DNA of 64,000 nucleotides from Aldersonia sp. NBC_00410 (GTDB lineage: Bacteria > Actinomycetota > Actinomycetes > Mycobacteriales > Mycobacteriaceae), in assembly GCF_026342035.1 (NCBI RefSeq), contig NZ_JAPENM010000013.1:1-64000 (forward strand). Direction: 5' to 3'. The translations under genes were made by a program, and so were the position numbers. The notes beneath the pieces were generated by a model. The model worked only from the letters and a program-made list of their open reading frames with translations, made no database searches and was not told where the DNA came from. How positions within the stretch are numbered: position 1 is the stretch's first letter; every line of letters begins with the position of its first letter. Below, in pieces: positions 24,482-32,645 of this stretch.

Positions 24482-27091
24482 TTAGTGTGCGGTGGCTGCC
24501 CAGGTGGTGCCGTGGCGGATGTCGATGTCGAGGGGTACCGACAGGGTTATCGCCGTGGTCATGGCGGTCTGGAGGAGGCGAGCGAGCTGATCATGTTCAC
24601 CGGGGGCGACTTCGAAGAGCAGTTCGTCGTGGATTTGCAGGATCATGCGTGATCGCAGGTCGCTGCGGTTGAGTGCGGCGGCGACGTCGCGCATCGCGAG
24701 TTTGATGATGTCGGCGGCGGATCCTTGGATGGGTGCGTTGAGGGCTGCGCGTTCGGCTGCGTCGGCGCGGGTGGGGTTGGCGCTGGACAGGTCGGGTAGG
24801 TAGCGGCGCCTTCCGAGCAGGGTTTCGGTGTATCCGGTGGTCCGGGCTTGTTCGGCCACGCTTTGGAGGTAGTCGCGGACGCCGCCGAATCGGTGGAAGT
24901 ACGCGGCGCGGTGTTGGCGTGCTTCGTTGACACCGATGCCGAGTTGGCCGGCGAGGCCGCGGGCGGTGAGGCCGTAGGCCAGCCCGTAGGAGATGGCTTT
25001 CGCGCGGCGTCGTTGTTCGTTGGTGACGTCGGCGGGTGCGACTGCGAATGCTTCGGCAGCGACGTAGCGGTGCAGGTCCTCTCCGGATTCGAATGCGGCG
25101 ATGAGCGCGGGATCTCCGGAGAGGTGCGCCATGATCCTCATTTCGATCTGGCTGTAGTCCGCGCTCATGATCGTATCGAATCCTGTGGCGGGGGTAAATG
25201 ATTCGCGGATTCGTCGCCCCGCGGTGCTGCGGACGGGGATGTTCTGCAGGTTGGGGTTGATCGAGGACAGCCGCCCGGTCGCGGTGACCGTCTGGGTGAG
25301 GGTGGTGTGGATCCGCCCGTCACTGTCGATGGCCTTGAGCAGGGTGTCCACGACGCCGCGGAGTTTGGTCGCTTCACGGTGGTCGAGGACATGCCGAAGG
25401 AACGGGTGGCCGGTGCGGTCGTACAAGGATTTCAGCGCCGCGGCGTCGGTGCTGTGGCCCGTCCTGGTGGCTCGTGTGGCGGGCATCTCGAGGGTCTGGA
25501 ACAGCGTGGTTTGCAGCTGTTTCGCCGATCCGAGGTTGACTGGTTCACCGAGCAGTTCGCCGGCCGCGGTCGTGGCACGCGCGGCGGTGCCGGTGAAGTC
25601 GCTGCGCAGCTCCTGCAGTTTGTCCCGGTCGACGGCGACACCGATGGCTTCGACGTCGCCGAGCACGGGCAGCAGAGCGAGCTCGACGGTGCGGTAGAGC
25701 TGCAGCATGCCGGTGCGCGCGAGTTCGGCGTCGAGGACGTCGCCGAGTTCGGCGACGTGCCGGGCCGCGGCCACCAGCGTTTCCGCTGGGGGTCGGTGCG
25801 CGCCGAGCAGCGAGTTCTCGAGCGCTGCGCCTGCTTCGGCGCTCCTATGCGGGAGGTACCGCGCGGCGAGGTCGCCGAGGCGGCACGATCCGTCGCCGGG
25901 CGCCAGCAGGTAGGCCGCGAGCGCGGTGTCGGCGTCGACACCGTGCAAGGCCCATCCGTGCCGTCGCAGGGCCCGGATGGCGGGTTTCGCGTCGTGCAGT
26001 GCTTTACGGGTGTCCGGGTTCGCGAGCCATGCCGCGACCGAAGCCCGGTCGGTTTCGGTTGCCGTGGCGAGGTCGAGGTAGCCCGCCGTGTTGTGGACCG
26101 CGACCGCGATCGCGGTGAGATCGCCGTGCGGCCCGAATTCCGCCGCGACACCGACGCGGCGGCTGTAACCGTGTTCGGTGAGCCAGCCGGCAGCATCGCG
26201 CAGCTCGGTGATCTGACCGTCGTCGCCGCTGGTGTCGGGTAGGCCATCCAGGATCCGGGAATGCAGCTGCGGCAGACCGAGATCGGTGAAGATTTCGTCG
26301 ATCTCGCCGCGCGAGGCACGCGGTGGCCGTTGGTGTTCGGCCGGAAGGTCCACTGTAGTGAGTGCGCTGCGTTCCCGGTTTGCGCGGACGGTGTCGAGGT
26401 GTGCACGTAGTGAAGCGCCACCGCGGCCGGCGATGTCGTCGACACGGGCGAGGATGGCGTCGAGGTCACCGAACTCGCGCAGCCACCGCGCGGCGGTCTT
26501 GGCTCCCACTCCGGGCACGGAGGGAAGCTGCAATGCCGGATCGCCGCACAGCGCGACGAGATCGGCGTGACGTTCGGGCGTCACGCCGTAGCGCTCCCGG
26601 ATCCGGGCGGGCCCCAACTCGACCAGCGCAGAGCCCGGGCCGTTGCTGCGCAGCAGGTTGATCTCGTCGGTGACGAGCTGCGCGAGCCGGGCGTCGGCAC
26701 CGAGGACTCTGATCCGCACACCCGGACCCGTCTCACGCACCGTCAGCGACGCCACGACATCGCCGGCCGCAGCGGCGTCGGCTTCGACGATCGTGATTCC
26801 CAACGCTGTCAGGATGTTTCGGATGACCGGGAGCTGCGCGTTCAGTTCGGCCGGTAACCCGGTCACCTGCCCGGCGCCGGCATCATCGCATTCGGGAAGG
26901 ACCACCACCACCCTCGTCGGCGAGCGTGCGTCGATGGCGTCGAGCAGCACGGTGAGAAACCCGTGGACAGCGTTCACGGGTTCCCCGGCGCGGGTCGCGA
27001 AACTGGTCACCGCGACGCTGTTGAAGGCGCGGTCGAGCAGCGAAACGCCCTCGACGATCAGCACCCCGGCACCCTCACTGGTTTCGCTCAC
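24482..27091 (-). CDS. polA: DNA polymerase I paralogue linked to telomere genes
   Basis: This 869-aa family A polymerase has motif A DYSQIEMRIMAHLSGD (near 645), motif B RRRAKAISYGLAYG (near 695) and motif C QIHDELLFEV (near 822), all intact. The O-helix carries Tyr where E. coli has Phe, as in mycobacterial PolA. The N-terminal 5'-nuclease domain is degenerate: the EADD-type metal motif reads AAAAGDVVAS and the N-terminal LIDG reads IVEG. The central exonuclease-like domain also seems inactive. GTG 27091 is coupled to the upstream Tpg-like gene. It is probably a plasmid-specific polymerase for end patching. Confidence 0.85.
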   Translation of the reverse strand: MSETSEGAGVLIVEGVSLLDRAFNSVAVTSFATRAGEPVNAVHGFLTVLLDAIDARSPTRVVVVLPECDDAGAGQVTGLPAELNAQLPVIRNILTALGITIVEADAAAAGDVVASLTVRETGPGVRIRVLGADARLAQLVTDEINLLRSNGPGSALVELGPARIRERYGVTPERHADLVALCGDPALQLPSVPGVGAKTAARWLREFGDLDAILARVDDIAGRGGASLRAHLDTVRANRERSALTTVDLPAEHQRPPRASRGEIDEIFTDLGLPQLHSRILDGLPDTSGDDGQITELRDAAGWLTEHGYSRRVGVAAEFGPHGDLTAIAVAVHNTAGYLDLATATETDRASVAAWLANPDTRKALHDAKPAIRALRRHGWALHGVDADTALAAYLLAPGDGSCRLGDLAARYLPHRSAEAGAALENSLLGAHRPPAETLVAAARHVAELGDVLDAELARTGMLQLYRTVELALLPVLGDVEAIGVAVDRDKLQELRSDFTGTAARATTAAGELLGEPVNLGSAKQLQTTLFQTLEMPATRATRTGHSTDAAALKSLYDRTGHPFLRHVLDHREATKLRGVVDTLLKAIDSDGRIHTTLTQTVTATGRLSSINPNLQNIPVRSTAGRRIRESFTPATGFDTIMSADYSQIEMRIMAHLSGDPALIAAFESGEDLHRYVAAEAFAVAPADVTNEQRRRAKAISYGLAYGLTARGLAGQLGIGVNEARQHRAAYFHRFGGVRDYLQSVAEQARTTGYTETLLGRRRYLPDLSSANPTRADAAERAALNAPIQGSAADIIKLAMRDVAAALNRSDLRSRMILQIHDELLFEVAPGEHDQLARLLQTAMTTAITLSVPLDIDIRHGTTWAATAH

Positions 27092-27732
27092 GAACGGAGC
27101 CCGAGCTCCACGGCCAGGACTGACAGGTCAACCTTGGGAGCGTCCTCGGACCATGTTTGCCCGCGACCTTTCGTCATGAACCGCGCCTGGATCTGCCAGG
27201 GCGCCATGCGGTTCATCACCTCGTGCACGAGGACGTCGGCGTGGAACCTGGTTGCGACGGTGGTGACGTCGATGGGTTCGCCGCGGCGGCGCAGTTCGGT
27301 CAACGCCCGCCCTCCACCTCTGGTCAGCACAACCTGCCGCCACGGCCCGGCATGCAGGTCGAGGACCATCACCAAGTGCTGGTCGAGCCATCCGTCGCGT
27401 TTCCATGGCGGCAGGATCCCGCGGCCTTTCGGTAATGCGATCGCGCGGATCGCTTCGCGCGCGTACTCGGCCTTCGCCGCGGCATGCTTCTCGACGGCGG
27501 CGCCGCCTGTGGTCAGTGCCGCCAGCCGCGCGGCGGGGATCGCCGCGGGCGCCTCGTCGCTGCCGGCGATCCAGCGCCGCACCGTTCTCGTACTCACGTT
27601 CTCGACGCGTGCGACGGCAGCGACATCGACTGCGCCGCGCGCGGTTTGGCCGTAGCAGTCCCGCAGCAGCTGCGCGACACGTCCGCGGGTCCACACCGGG
27701 CCCGCGGGCACTTCGTCCGGGCGGCCGGTCAC
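27088..27732 (-). CDS. Tpg-like terminal protein, second paralogue
   Basis: This 214-aa protein has the architecture of Streptomyces telomere terminal proteins. An N-terminal HTH, VAAVARVENVSTRTVRRWIAG, leads into a basic linker and a conserved-looking C-terminal domain (VMVLDLHAGPWRQVVLTRGG, then FHADVLVHEVMNRMAPWQ). The GTG at 27732 overlaps the upstream Tpg-like stop, and its stop overlaps polA. Terminal proteins bind covalently to 5' ends and prime end replication. Which residue links to DNA cannot be told here. It is diverged from classical Tpg, so confidence is moderate. Confidence 0.55.
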   Translation of the reverse strand: MTGRPDEVPAGPVWTRGRVAQLLRDCYGQTARGAVDVAAVARVENVSTRTVRRWIAGSDEAPAAIPAARLAALTTGGAAVEKHAAAKAEYAREAIRAIALPKGRGILPPWKRDGWLDQHLVMVLDLHAGPWRQVVLTRGGGRALTELRRRGEPIDVTTVATRFHADVLVHEVMNRMAPWQIQARFMTKGRGQTWSEDAPKVDLSVLAVELGLRS

Positions 27733-28460
27733 GTCGACCCGCTGTCGGGAAAACCGATGTCGTCGAAGTGGAAGACGTTCCAGTCCTCGGTGTTGCCGTA
27801 ATCGTCGCCGGCCGCGTAGCCGCGCATCCAGTCGAGCAGACCGGCCTCGCCCCCGTCGACGTAGGAGTTCCACATCGCGTCGACCTGGTCGGGGTCGAGG
27901 TCCCAGTAGACGGTGCGGTCGCGCTCGTACCCTTCCACGCCCTGGTAGCCGGTGACACGCAGCCGCGCACCATAGTTCAGAGCATGCTTGCCCTCGCTGG
28001 TGCTGCGCCGCGCCTGCACCGCTCGGCGCCGCCCGGCTTTGGTGGTGACCGCGCGCCGGGCAGTCCCGGCGAGGTGCGCGAGGTTGTCGGTGTTGGGGGT
28101 GCTTTTCCCGTTGAGCCAGCGGTAGACGGTGCTGCTGTGCACACCTTCACCTTTGGCCGCCGCCTTCACATCGACCGCCCCGCCGCGTTTCCCCGGTCCG
28201 TAGGCGGCGATGAGCGCACCACGAACACCCGCATGACGGGTGGTGTCGGCGCCGCTTCGCCCGGTGATCGCGGCGAAGACCTTGGATCTACCGGTGTCGG
28301 CGAATTGCTCGATGACGTTGCGCACGTGGATTTTCGAGACGCCGAGCGACTTGGCGACGTTGTCGACGTCGACGGTGCCGTTCACGATGGAGCCGCCGCC
28401 CTCATTGCGCAGGTTCTCGAGCGTGGTCCACGGATGTGCCGCCGGGAACGGGTCACTCAT
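27729..28460 (-). CDS. Tpg-like terminal protein with two HTH segments
   Basis: This 243-aa protein carries two HTH segments, VDVDNVAKSLGVSKIHVRNV and VDVKAAAKGEGVHSSTVYRW. A basic helix (TTKAGRRRAVQARR) comes next, then a C-terminal domain resembling that of Tpg: GARLRVTGYQG, YWDLDPDQVDAMWNSYVDGG and a terminal FHFDDIGF, which recalls the FTDIDYVEF end of Streptomyces Tpg. ATG 28460 overlaps the Tap-like gene by 8 bp, and its stop overlaps the second Tpg-like gene. Tpg proteins cap linear replicon ends and prime patching of the 3' overhang. The match is by architecture and needs profile confirmation. Confidence 0.6.
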   Translation of the reverse strand: MSDPFPAAHPWTTLENLRNEGGGSIVNGTVDVDNVAKSLGVSKIHVRNVIEQFADTGRSKVFAAITGRSGADTTRHAGVRGALIAAYGPGKRGGAVDVKAAAKGEGVHSSTVYRWLNGKSTPNTDNLAHLAGTARRAVTTKAGRRRAVQARRSTSEGKHALNYGARLRVTGYQGVEGYERDRTVYWDLDPDQVDAMWNSYVDGGEAGLLDWMRGYAAGDDYGNTEDWNVFHFDDIGFPDSGST

Positions 28461-31400
28461 CCGCGCTGCCCTCCCCCGCCGCCGCGTGCTCGCCCGCGAC
28501 CCAGTCGGTGTACTTGGTCAGCAGATGCTTGCCCTTGTACGGGCGCCCGTTCAGATAGGGCAGCTGATCTGCGAGCAGTCCCGACCGTTCGGGCTTGTAC
28601 TGCCCGAAGGCGCGACCAAATGTTGTGCGCCGCTTCGGGTCAGCGGCCTCGATATCGTGCATCGGCCAGGCCGTGACCGGATCGGGGTCATCGGAGGCGT
28701 AGCAGACACTGTCGCGGGTGATGGCCAGCGGCCAGCGCCCGGTCAGCTTCCCGACCTCGTGGACGCGGTAGACAATATTCGCGACCGCTTTCGCGATGAT
28801 ATGGAACCGCCGCTCGGGCGAGTACCCGGGCAACGGGTTGTTGTCCTTGTCGATCAGGGACTTGCTTGCCAGCATCCCTACCCCCGCCGTGCGGATCAGC
28901 TTGAGCTGGTCCCGGACCGCCTGCAGATCGGGGTCCGGCTTGTCGAGGTCGACAGTCGCGCGCGCGAACGGTTCGTACCAGCCGCGCAGCACCCGCCCGT
29001 GGGTGTGCCACACGTAGGCTTCGTGGATCTCGAGCTGGTAGTCCAGTTCCACGGCCCGCGCGAACATCGGCGTGGTCACCCACTGCGGGCCGTCGAACCT
29101 GCGCCCCGCGACGGGGTTGAGCGGATGCGGGAACCGCAAGTCCAGAGGATCCCCGATAGTGGTGAGAATGTATGCTGGGCACCGGTCGTCGAATTCCCAC
29201 TCCCCGGGCCCGTAGTGCGTGGGCAGCCCGATGGGGAGCTCGAGCCCCGCGATCGGCCCGGTGTGCGAACCGCCACGGTCATAGCAGTGCAGATACCGCA
29301 GTCCCGCTTCCACTTTACTCGGTTCGCGGCTCCATTCGATGTCGGCGGCAATGATCCTGCCCGGGGCCTTGAACGTCGATCCCGCCATCACGTCCCCGTT
29401 CCATTGCTCGGGCGACCAAGTCTGGGAACGCGATTCGCGCATCATGTCGATTGCGGTCATCGGCGCGCTCACTTTCCACGGATATCCGAGCGTCGAGGCG
29501 ATCAGCCCCAGCCGCCGCGCCGTCACCGCCGCGCCCGGCTCGTCGGACAGGATCGGCATGTCGTCGCGGCGAGTGCTCAGCCCCGACATCAGCACGACCC
29601 ACATCCCGGTGACCCCCTCGCGCCACACTCTCGTCCAACCGCCGAGTCCGGCCGGTTCGCCGCTCCTGCCGCTCATCGACCACCCCGCGGCGACGGCGTC
29701 GGTGACGAACGGCAGCGTCGCGGTTAGCTTGCGCAGCTCGTCGTTGCGCCCGCGCCGCGACATCGCGGTGATATCGGTGATCCCGAACCGCTGCGCGAGG
29801 GCGTCTGTGATCCAGATCTGTCCGGGCTCGCTGAACGTCTTCGACAGGCGTGTGCCGAGGCCGAGCTCGGAGGCGAACTCGACCAGTTCACCGACGTGGC
29901 GGCACTTCTGGGGAAGTGGGCGGCGGGTGCCGTCGCCGAGGAACGCGCCATCGACGTCGAGCACCACCGCCGGACCCGTGAACGGCTGCTCCCGGGTCGC
30001 AACGCGGGTAGGTGCAGCGATCTCCGTGTCCACCTCGTCACCGTCGACCAGATCGTCACGCACAGCAGGATCGTCGCCTGCTCGGTCCTGATCGTTCTTC
30101 CCGCCACTGGCAGCGGCCGCGACGTCCTCATCGACCGGTTCACCGGCCGGGCCTTTCGAATCCCGGTTCTCACCACGGCGCGTGTCGGCGGGAAGGGCGG
30201 TCTCCTCAGCATCGGGTGTCGCCGAGGCCTCGACGTCGACGATGCTGCTAATGCCCTGCGCGGTGGTGACCAGCCCGGCCGAATCCAGCGCCGCGGCCAC
30301 ATCGTCAATGCTCTCGGGCTGGACCAGACGCACCAGGTCCTCGTCGGTGAACACGTCGAGCTCGACGCGCCCATTGACTGCCATGCGGCCGAGTCTGCTC
30401 GAACCATCCGACAGATCCAGGCCCGGTTCGACTGCGTACACCATGGCGGTATCGCTGACCTGCAGCGGCCATACCCGATACTCACGCGAAATCCGCATGG
30501 CCGCGGTCCGGCCACGGAACCGTGCGTGCCCACAAATCGTGGCCTGCCACGCCGGCTGAAGATGGTGCACCTGTTCGGGCGATTCCCACCGCGCGGCGTC
30601 GGCCAGGCTCGTGAGATAACTCGCCGCGCAACGATCCACGAGCTGCACAAACGGCATGTCCCCCAAGGCTTCCCGCGCCTCCCGTGCCTCACGAAGCGCA
30701 CGCGCGAACGGTTCGAGCGCGCGCCCCTGCCTGGCCCACACCCAGGCCTCACCGACATCGAGATCGGCCACCGCCAACCCGGCACCGCCATCGCGAACCG
30801 TCGCGCACAGCCCTTCGAGTTCCACGGTCGTCAACCACGCTCGAACCGGCTCGTCGTACCGCATCCGCGGATCCGGCAGTGGCAAGAACTCGGGCAGCTC
30901 ATCGACGAGCCCTGCGGCGGCAGGCAGAACGACGTGCCACAACGCGAATGGGAGCTTTCCCCGCGCGACCGCATCACGTGCGGCCACACTGTTCAGATGC
31001 TGCGTGGCCCCATGCCCGAGGTTAACCATTCCGGCCGAGGCGATCAGGCCCGCAACCTGTTCGAGCACAACGAGATCGACATCTTCGCGGAAGTCGTCGA
31101 CGGGCAGTCTCGTCCACCGCGGCTGAACACGTTCCGACAAGGGACCCACGCCTGCGGGCAACGCCCCGGACCCAGTGACGACCAGACCTTTGCCGCGCTT
31201 GTCCCGCCGTGCGCGAATACGATCGACGATCGCCGATCCAGTCGTGACCGGATCCGTCCTAGGCAGCGTCGCGAATTGCCCGAACCACACGCTCAACCGC
31301 CGCCCGAGTTCGGCCGCGACGCTCTCGTCATCCCCCGCGTCCCCCTCGGCAAGCTCCGGCCCGAGCACCCCCGGCACCGGCAGCCCGGAATCGGTCCACG

Positions 31401-31845
31401 CGTATGGCTGCAGAATCACCTCGACCGCCATGCCACCGCGCTGCGACAGCCCAACGCGGTGGCCGTTGCCGCGCACCGCCCAGCCACGCTCCATCAGCGG
31501 AGCGGCGTTCGCTCCGATCGCCCTGGTCAGCGCTGCCCGGACCTCTTCCCGCCGCGCCTGCTCGGCCGACGGCCGCTCCGCGATCTCCCACCCCAGCAGC
31601 GCGCAGGCCTTCCGCCCCACAATCCACAACTGCGGGTCCGCACCATCCGGGCACCGAGTCAATCTTCCGCTACGCGAAGCCCATTCGAGCAGCTGCCCGA
31701 GCTTCTCCACCGAATCGACCGGCCCGGTCAACGATGCCCCCGAAGCAGTCCTGGATCCCCGCGACGTCACCACGATCGCATGCACATCCGCCCGATCGGC
31801 AGAAACACCGGCGACCTCCTGCGGCCCCCGCTCACCGGTCGACAT
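28453..31845 (-). CDS. Telomere-associated protein (Tap-like) with internal duplication
   Basis: This ~1,130-aa protein resembles Streptomyces Tap, which binds telomere DNA and recruits the terminal protein. The C-terminal half has LHCYDRGGSHTGPIAGLELP (near 853), PQWVTTPMFARAVELDY, IHEAYVWHTHGRVLRGWYEP and PLAITRDSVCYASDDPDP, in the Tap order. A related but diverged copy forms the N-terminal half (AWLTTVELEGLCA, VGEAWVWARQGRALEPFARA), and an acidic linker at about 545-620 joins the two. ATG 31845 overlaps the upstream gene by 14 bp. Classical Tap is about 740 aa, so this is an unusual tandem form. Confidence 0.65.
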   Translation of the reverse strand: MSTGERGPQEVAGVSADRADVHAIVVTSRGSRTASGASLTGPVDSVEKLGQLLEWASRSGRLTRCPDGADPQLWIVGRKACALLGWEIAERPSAEQARREEVRAALTRAIGANAAPLMERGWAVRGNGHRVGLSQRGGMAVEVILQPYAWTDSGLPVPGVLGPELAEGDAGDDESVAAELGRRLSVWFGQFATLPRTDPVTTGSAIVDRIRARRDKRGKGLVVTGSGALPAGVGPLSERVQPRWTRLPVDDFREDVDLVVLEQVAGLIASAGMVNLGHGATQHLNSVAARDAVARGKLPFALWHVVLPAAAGLVDELPEFLPLPDPRMRYDEPVRAWLTTVELEGLCATVRDGGAGLAVADLDVGEAWVWARQGRALEPFARALREAREAREALGDMPFVQLVDRCAASYLTSLADAARWESPEQVHHLQPAWQATICGHARFRGRTAAMRISREYRVWPLQVSDTAMVYAVEPGLDLSDGSSRLGRMAVNGRVELDVFTDEDLVRLVQPESIDDVAAALDSAGLVTTAQGISSIVDVEASATPDAEETALPADTRRGENRDSKGPAGEPVDEDVAAAASGGKNDQDRAGDDPAVRDDLVDGDEVDTEIAAPTRVATREQPFTGPAVVLDVDGAFLGDGTRRPLPQKCRHVGELVEFASELGLGTRLSKTFSEPGQIWITDALAQRFGITDITAMSRRGRNDELRKLTATLPFVTDAVAAGWSMSGRSGEPAGLGGWTRVWREGVTGMWVVLMSGLSTRRDDMPILSDEPGAAVTARRLGLIASTLGYPWKVSAPMTAIDMMRESRSQTWSPEQWNGDVMAGSTFKAPGRIIAADIEWSREPSKVEAGLRYLHCYDRGGSHTGPIAGLELPIGLPTHYGPGEWEFDDRCPAYILTTIGDPLDLRFPHPLNPVAGRRFDGPQWVTTPMFARAVELDYQLEIHEAYVWHTHGRVLRGWYEPFARATVDLDKPDPDLQAVRDQLKLIRTAGVGMLASKSLIDKDNNPLPGYSPERRFHIIAKAVANIVYRVHEVGKLTGRWPLAITRDSVCYASDDPDPVTAWPMHDIEAADPKRRTTFGRAFGQYKPERSGLLADQLPYLNGRPYKGKHLLTKYTDWVAGEHAAAGEGSADE

Positions 31846-32329
31846 CGCCACCGCTCCCACCGAGTTGGGTACGAGCACAGAGCTCGGCATATTCGTCCGC
31901 ACCGAAATCCTCGGGCAGGCTCGCCCGCAACGCACGCAACAGATCGGCCAGCACAATGGGCGGCTCGGTGTCCGGGTTCGCAGCAAGATCGGCGACGAAG
32001 CGCCGCAGAAACGCCGCGGCTTCCTCGGGCTGCGAGCGCCACATCCAGGTCACCACGCGCCCCATCGGCTCACCCACTTGATCGAGGTGGCCGGCGGCCG
32101 CAATTCGGGCCCGGGCCTGACCGGCTTCTCGCATGCCGAACGCGCGCACCAGCTCGTCGCGAACATCATCGGGGAGTTCACCGTTCACCGACATCAGCAC
32201 CGCTTCGGCCTTCCGGTACGCACCGACGTAGACCCTCGCTCCGGGAACGTCCACCTGCTTCATGAACGCGGGCAGATGCTTGCGGAAGGTCGTGATCGGC
32301 TGCACTTCACGGAAGGCGCACATGCCCAA
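31832..32329 (-). CDS. Phd/YefM-like N-terminal domain protein, probable operon autoregulator
   Basis: This 165-aa protein begins with a segment like Phd/YefM antitoxins (TTFRKHLPAFMKQVDVPGAR, then YVGAYRKAEAVLMSVNG). The C-terminal half is helical and not toxin-like; no toxin partner adjoins it. It is the first gene of the telomere operon and overlaps the Tap-like gene by 14 bp. A perfect palindrome, GTACATCATGATGTAC, lies 28 bp upstream of its start, so autoregulation in the style of Phd proteins is likely but inferred. Confidence 0.6.
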   Translation of the reverse strand: MGMCAFREVQPITTFRKHLPAFMKQVDVPGARVYVGAYRKAEAVLMSVNGELPDDVRDELVRAFGMREAGQARARIAAAGHLDQVGEPMGRVVTWMWRSQPEEAAAFLRRFVADLAANPDTEPPIVLADLLRALRASLPEDFGADEYAELCARTQLGGSGGDVDR

Positions 32330-32356
32330 ACCGTACTAGATGAGCTACATCATCAT

Positions 32357-32372
32357 GTACATCATGATGTAC
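32357..32372. promoter_or_regulatory. 16-bp palindromic operator
   Basis: GTACATCATGATGTAC is a perfect palindrome, preceded by the related CTACATCATCATGTAC at 32345-32360. It lies just upstream of the telomere operon's first gene. It resembles TGTACA-centred operators bound by Phd/YefM-type proteins. The rest of 32330-32645 shows no gene. Confidence 0.6.
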
Positions 32373-32645
32373 GCGCGTGTCGCATCATCTGCGAGGCACG
32401 TTCGTGTCTCGCGTGCCGCGCTGATAATTGCTCCGATCGCGTGGACGGAGGCCTGACCGATAGGCACATCCATACTGGGCGAATGAGAAACGTCGAAGGA
32501 CGACCGGCCCGCCCAACGTCGTCGCCCCTGGAAGCGATCCTTCACCGAACAACCCGCAGACGCCGACGACAGTCGTAGCAAAGACTTTGTCGACCGATCG
32601 TCTGACGCAACTGCGATGCTAATCATTGGGATTGGCGGCCGGTCG

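Noticed and set aside
29896-32578. Long + strand ORFs opposite the Tap-like gene
   Set aside because: Arg/Pro-rich shadows; no motifs or ribosome sites, while the minus frame has Tap-like motifs.
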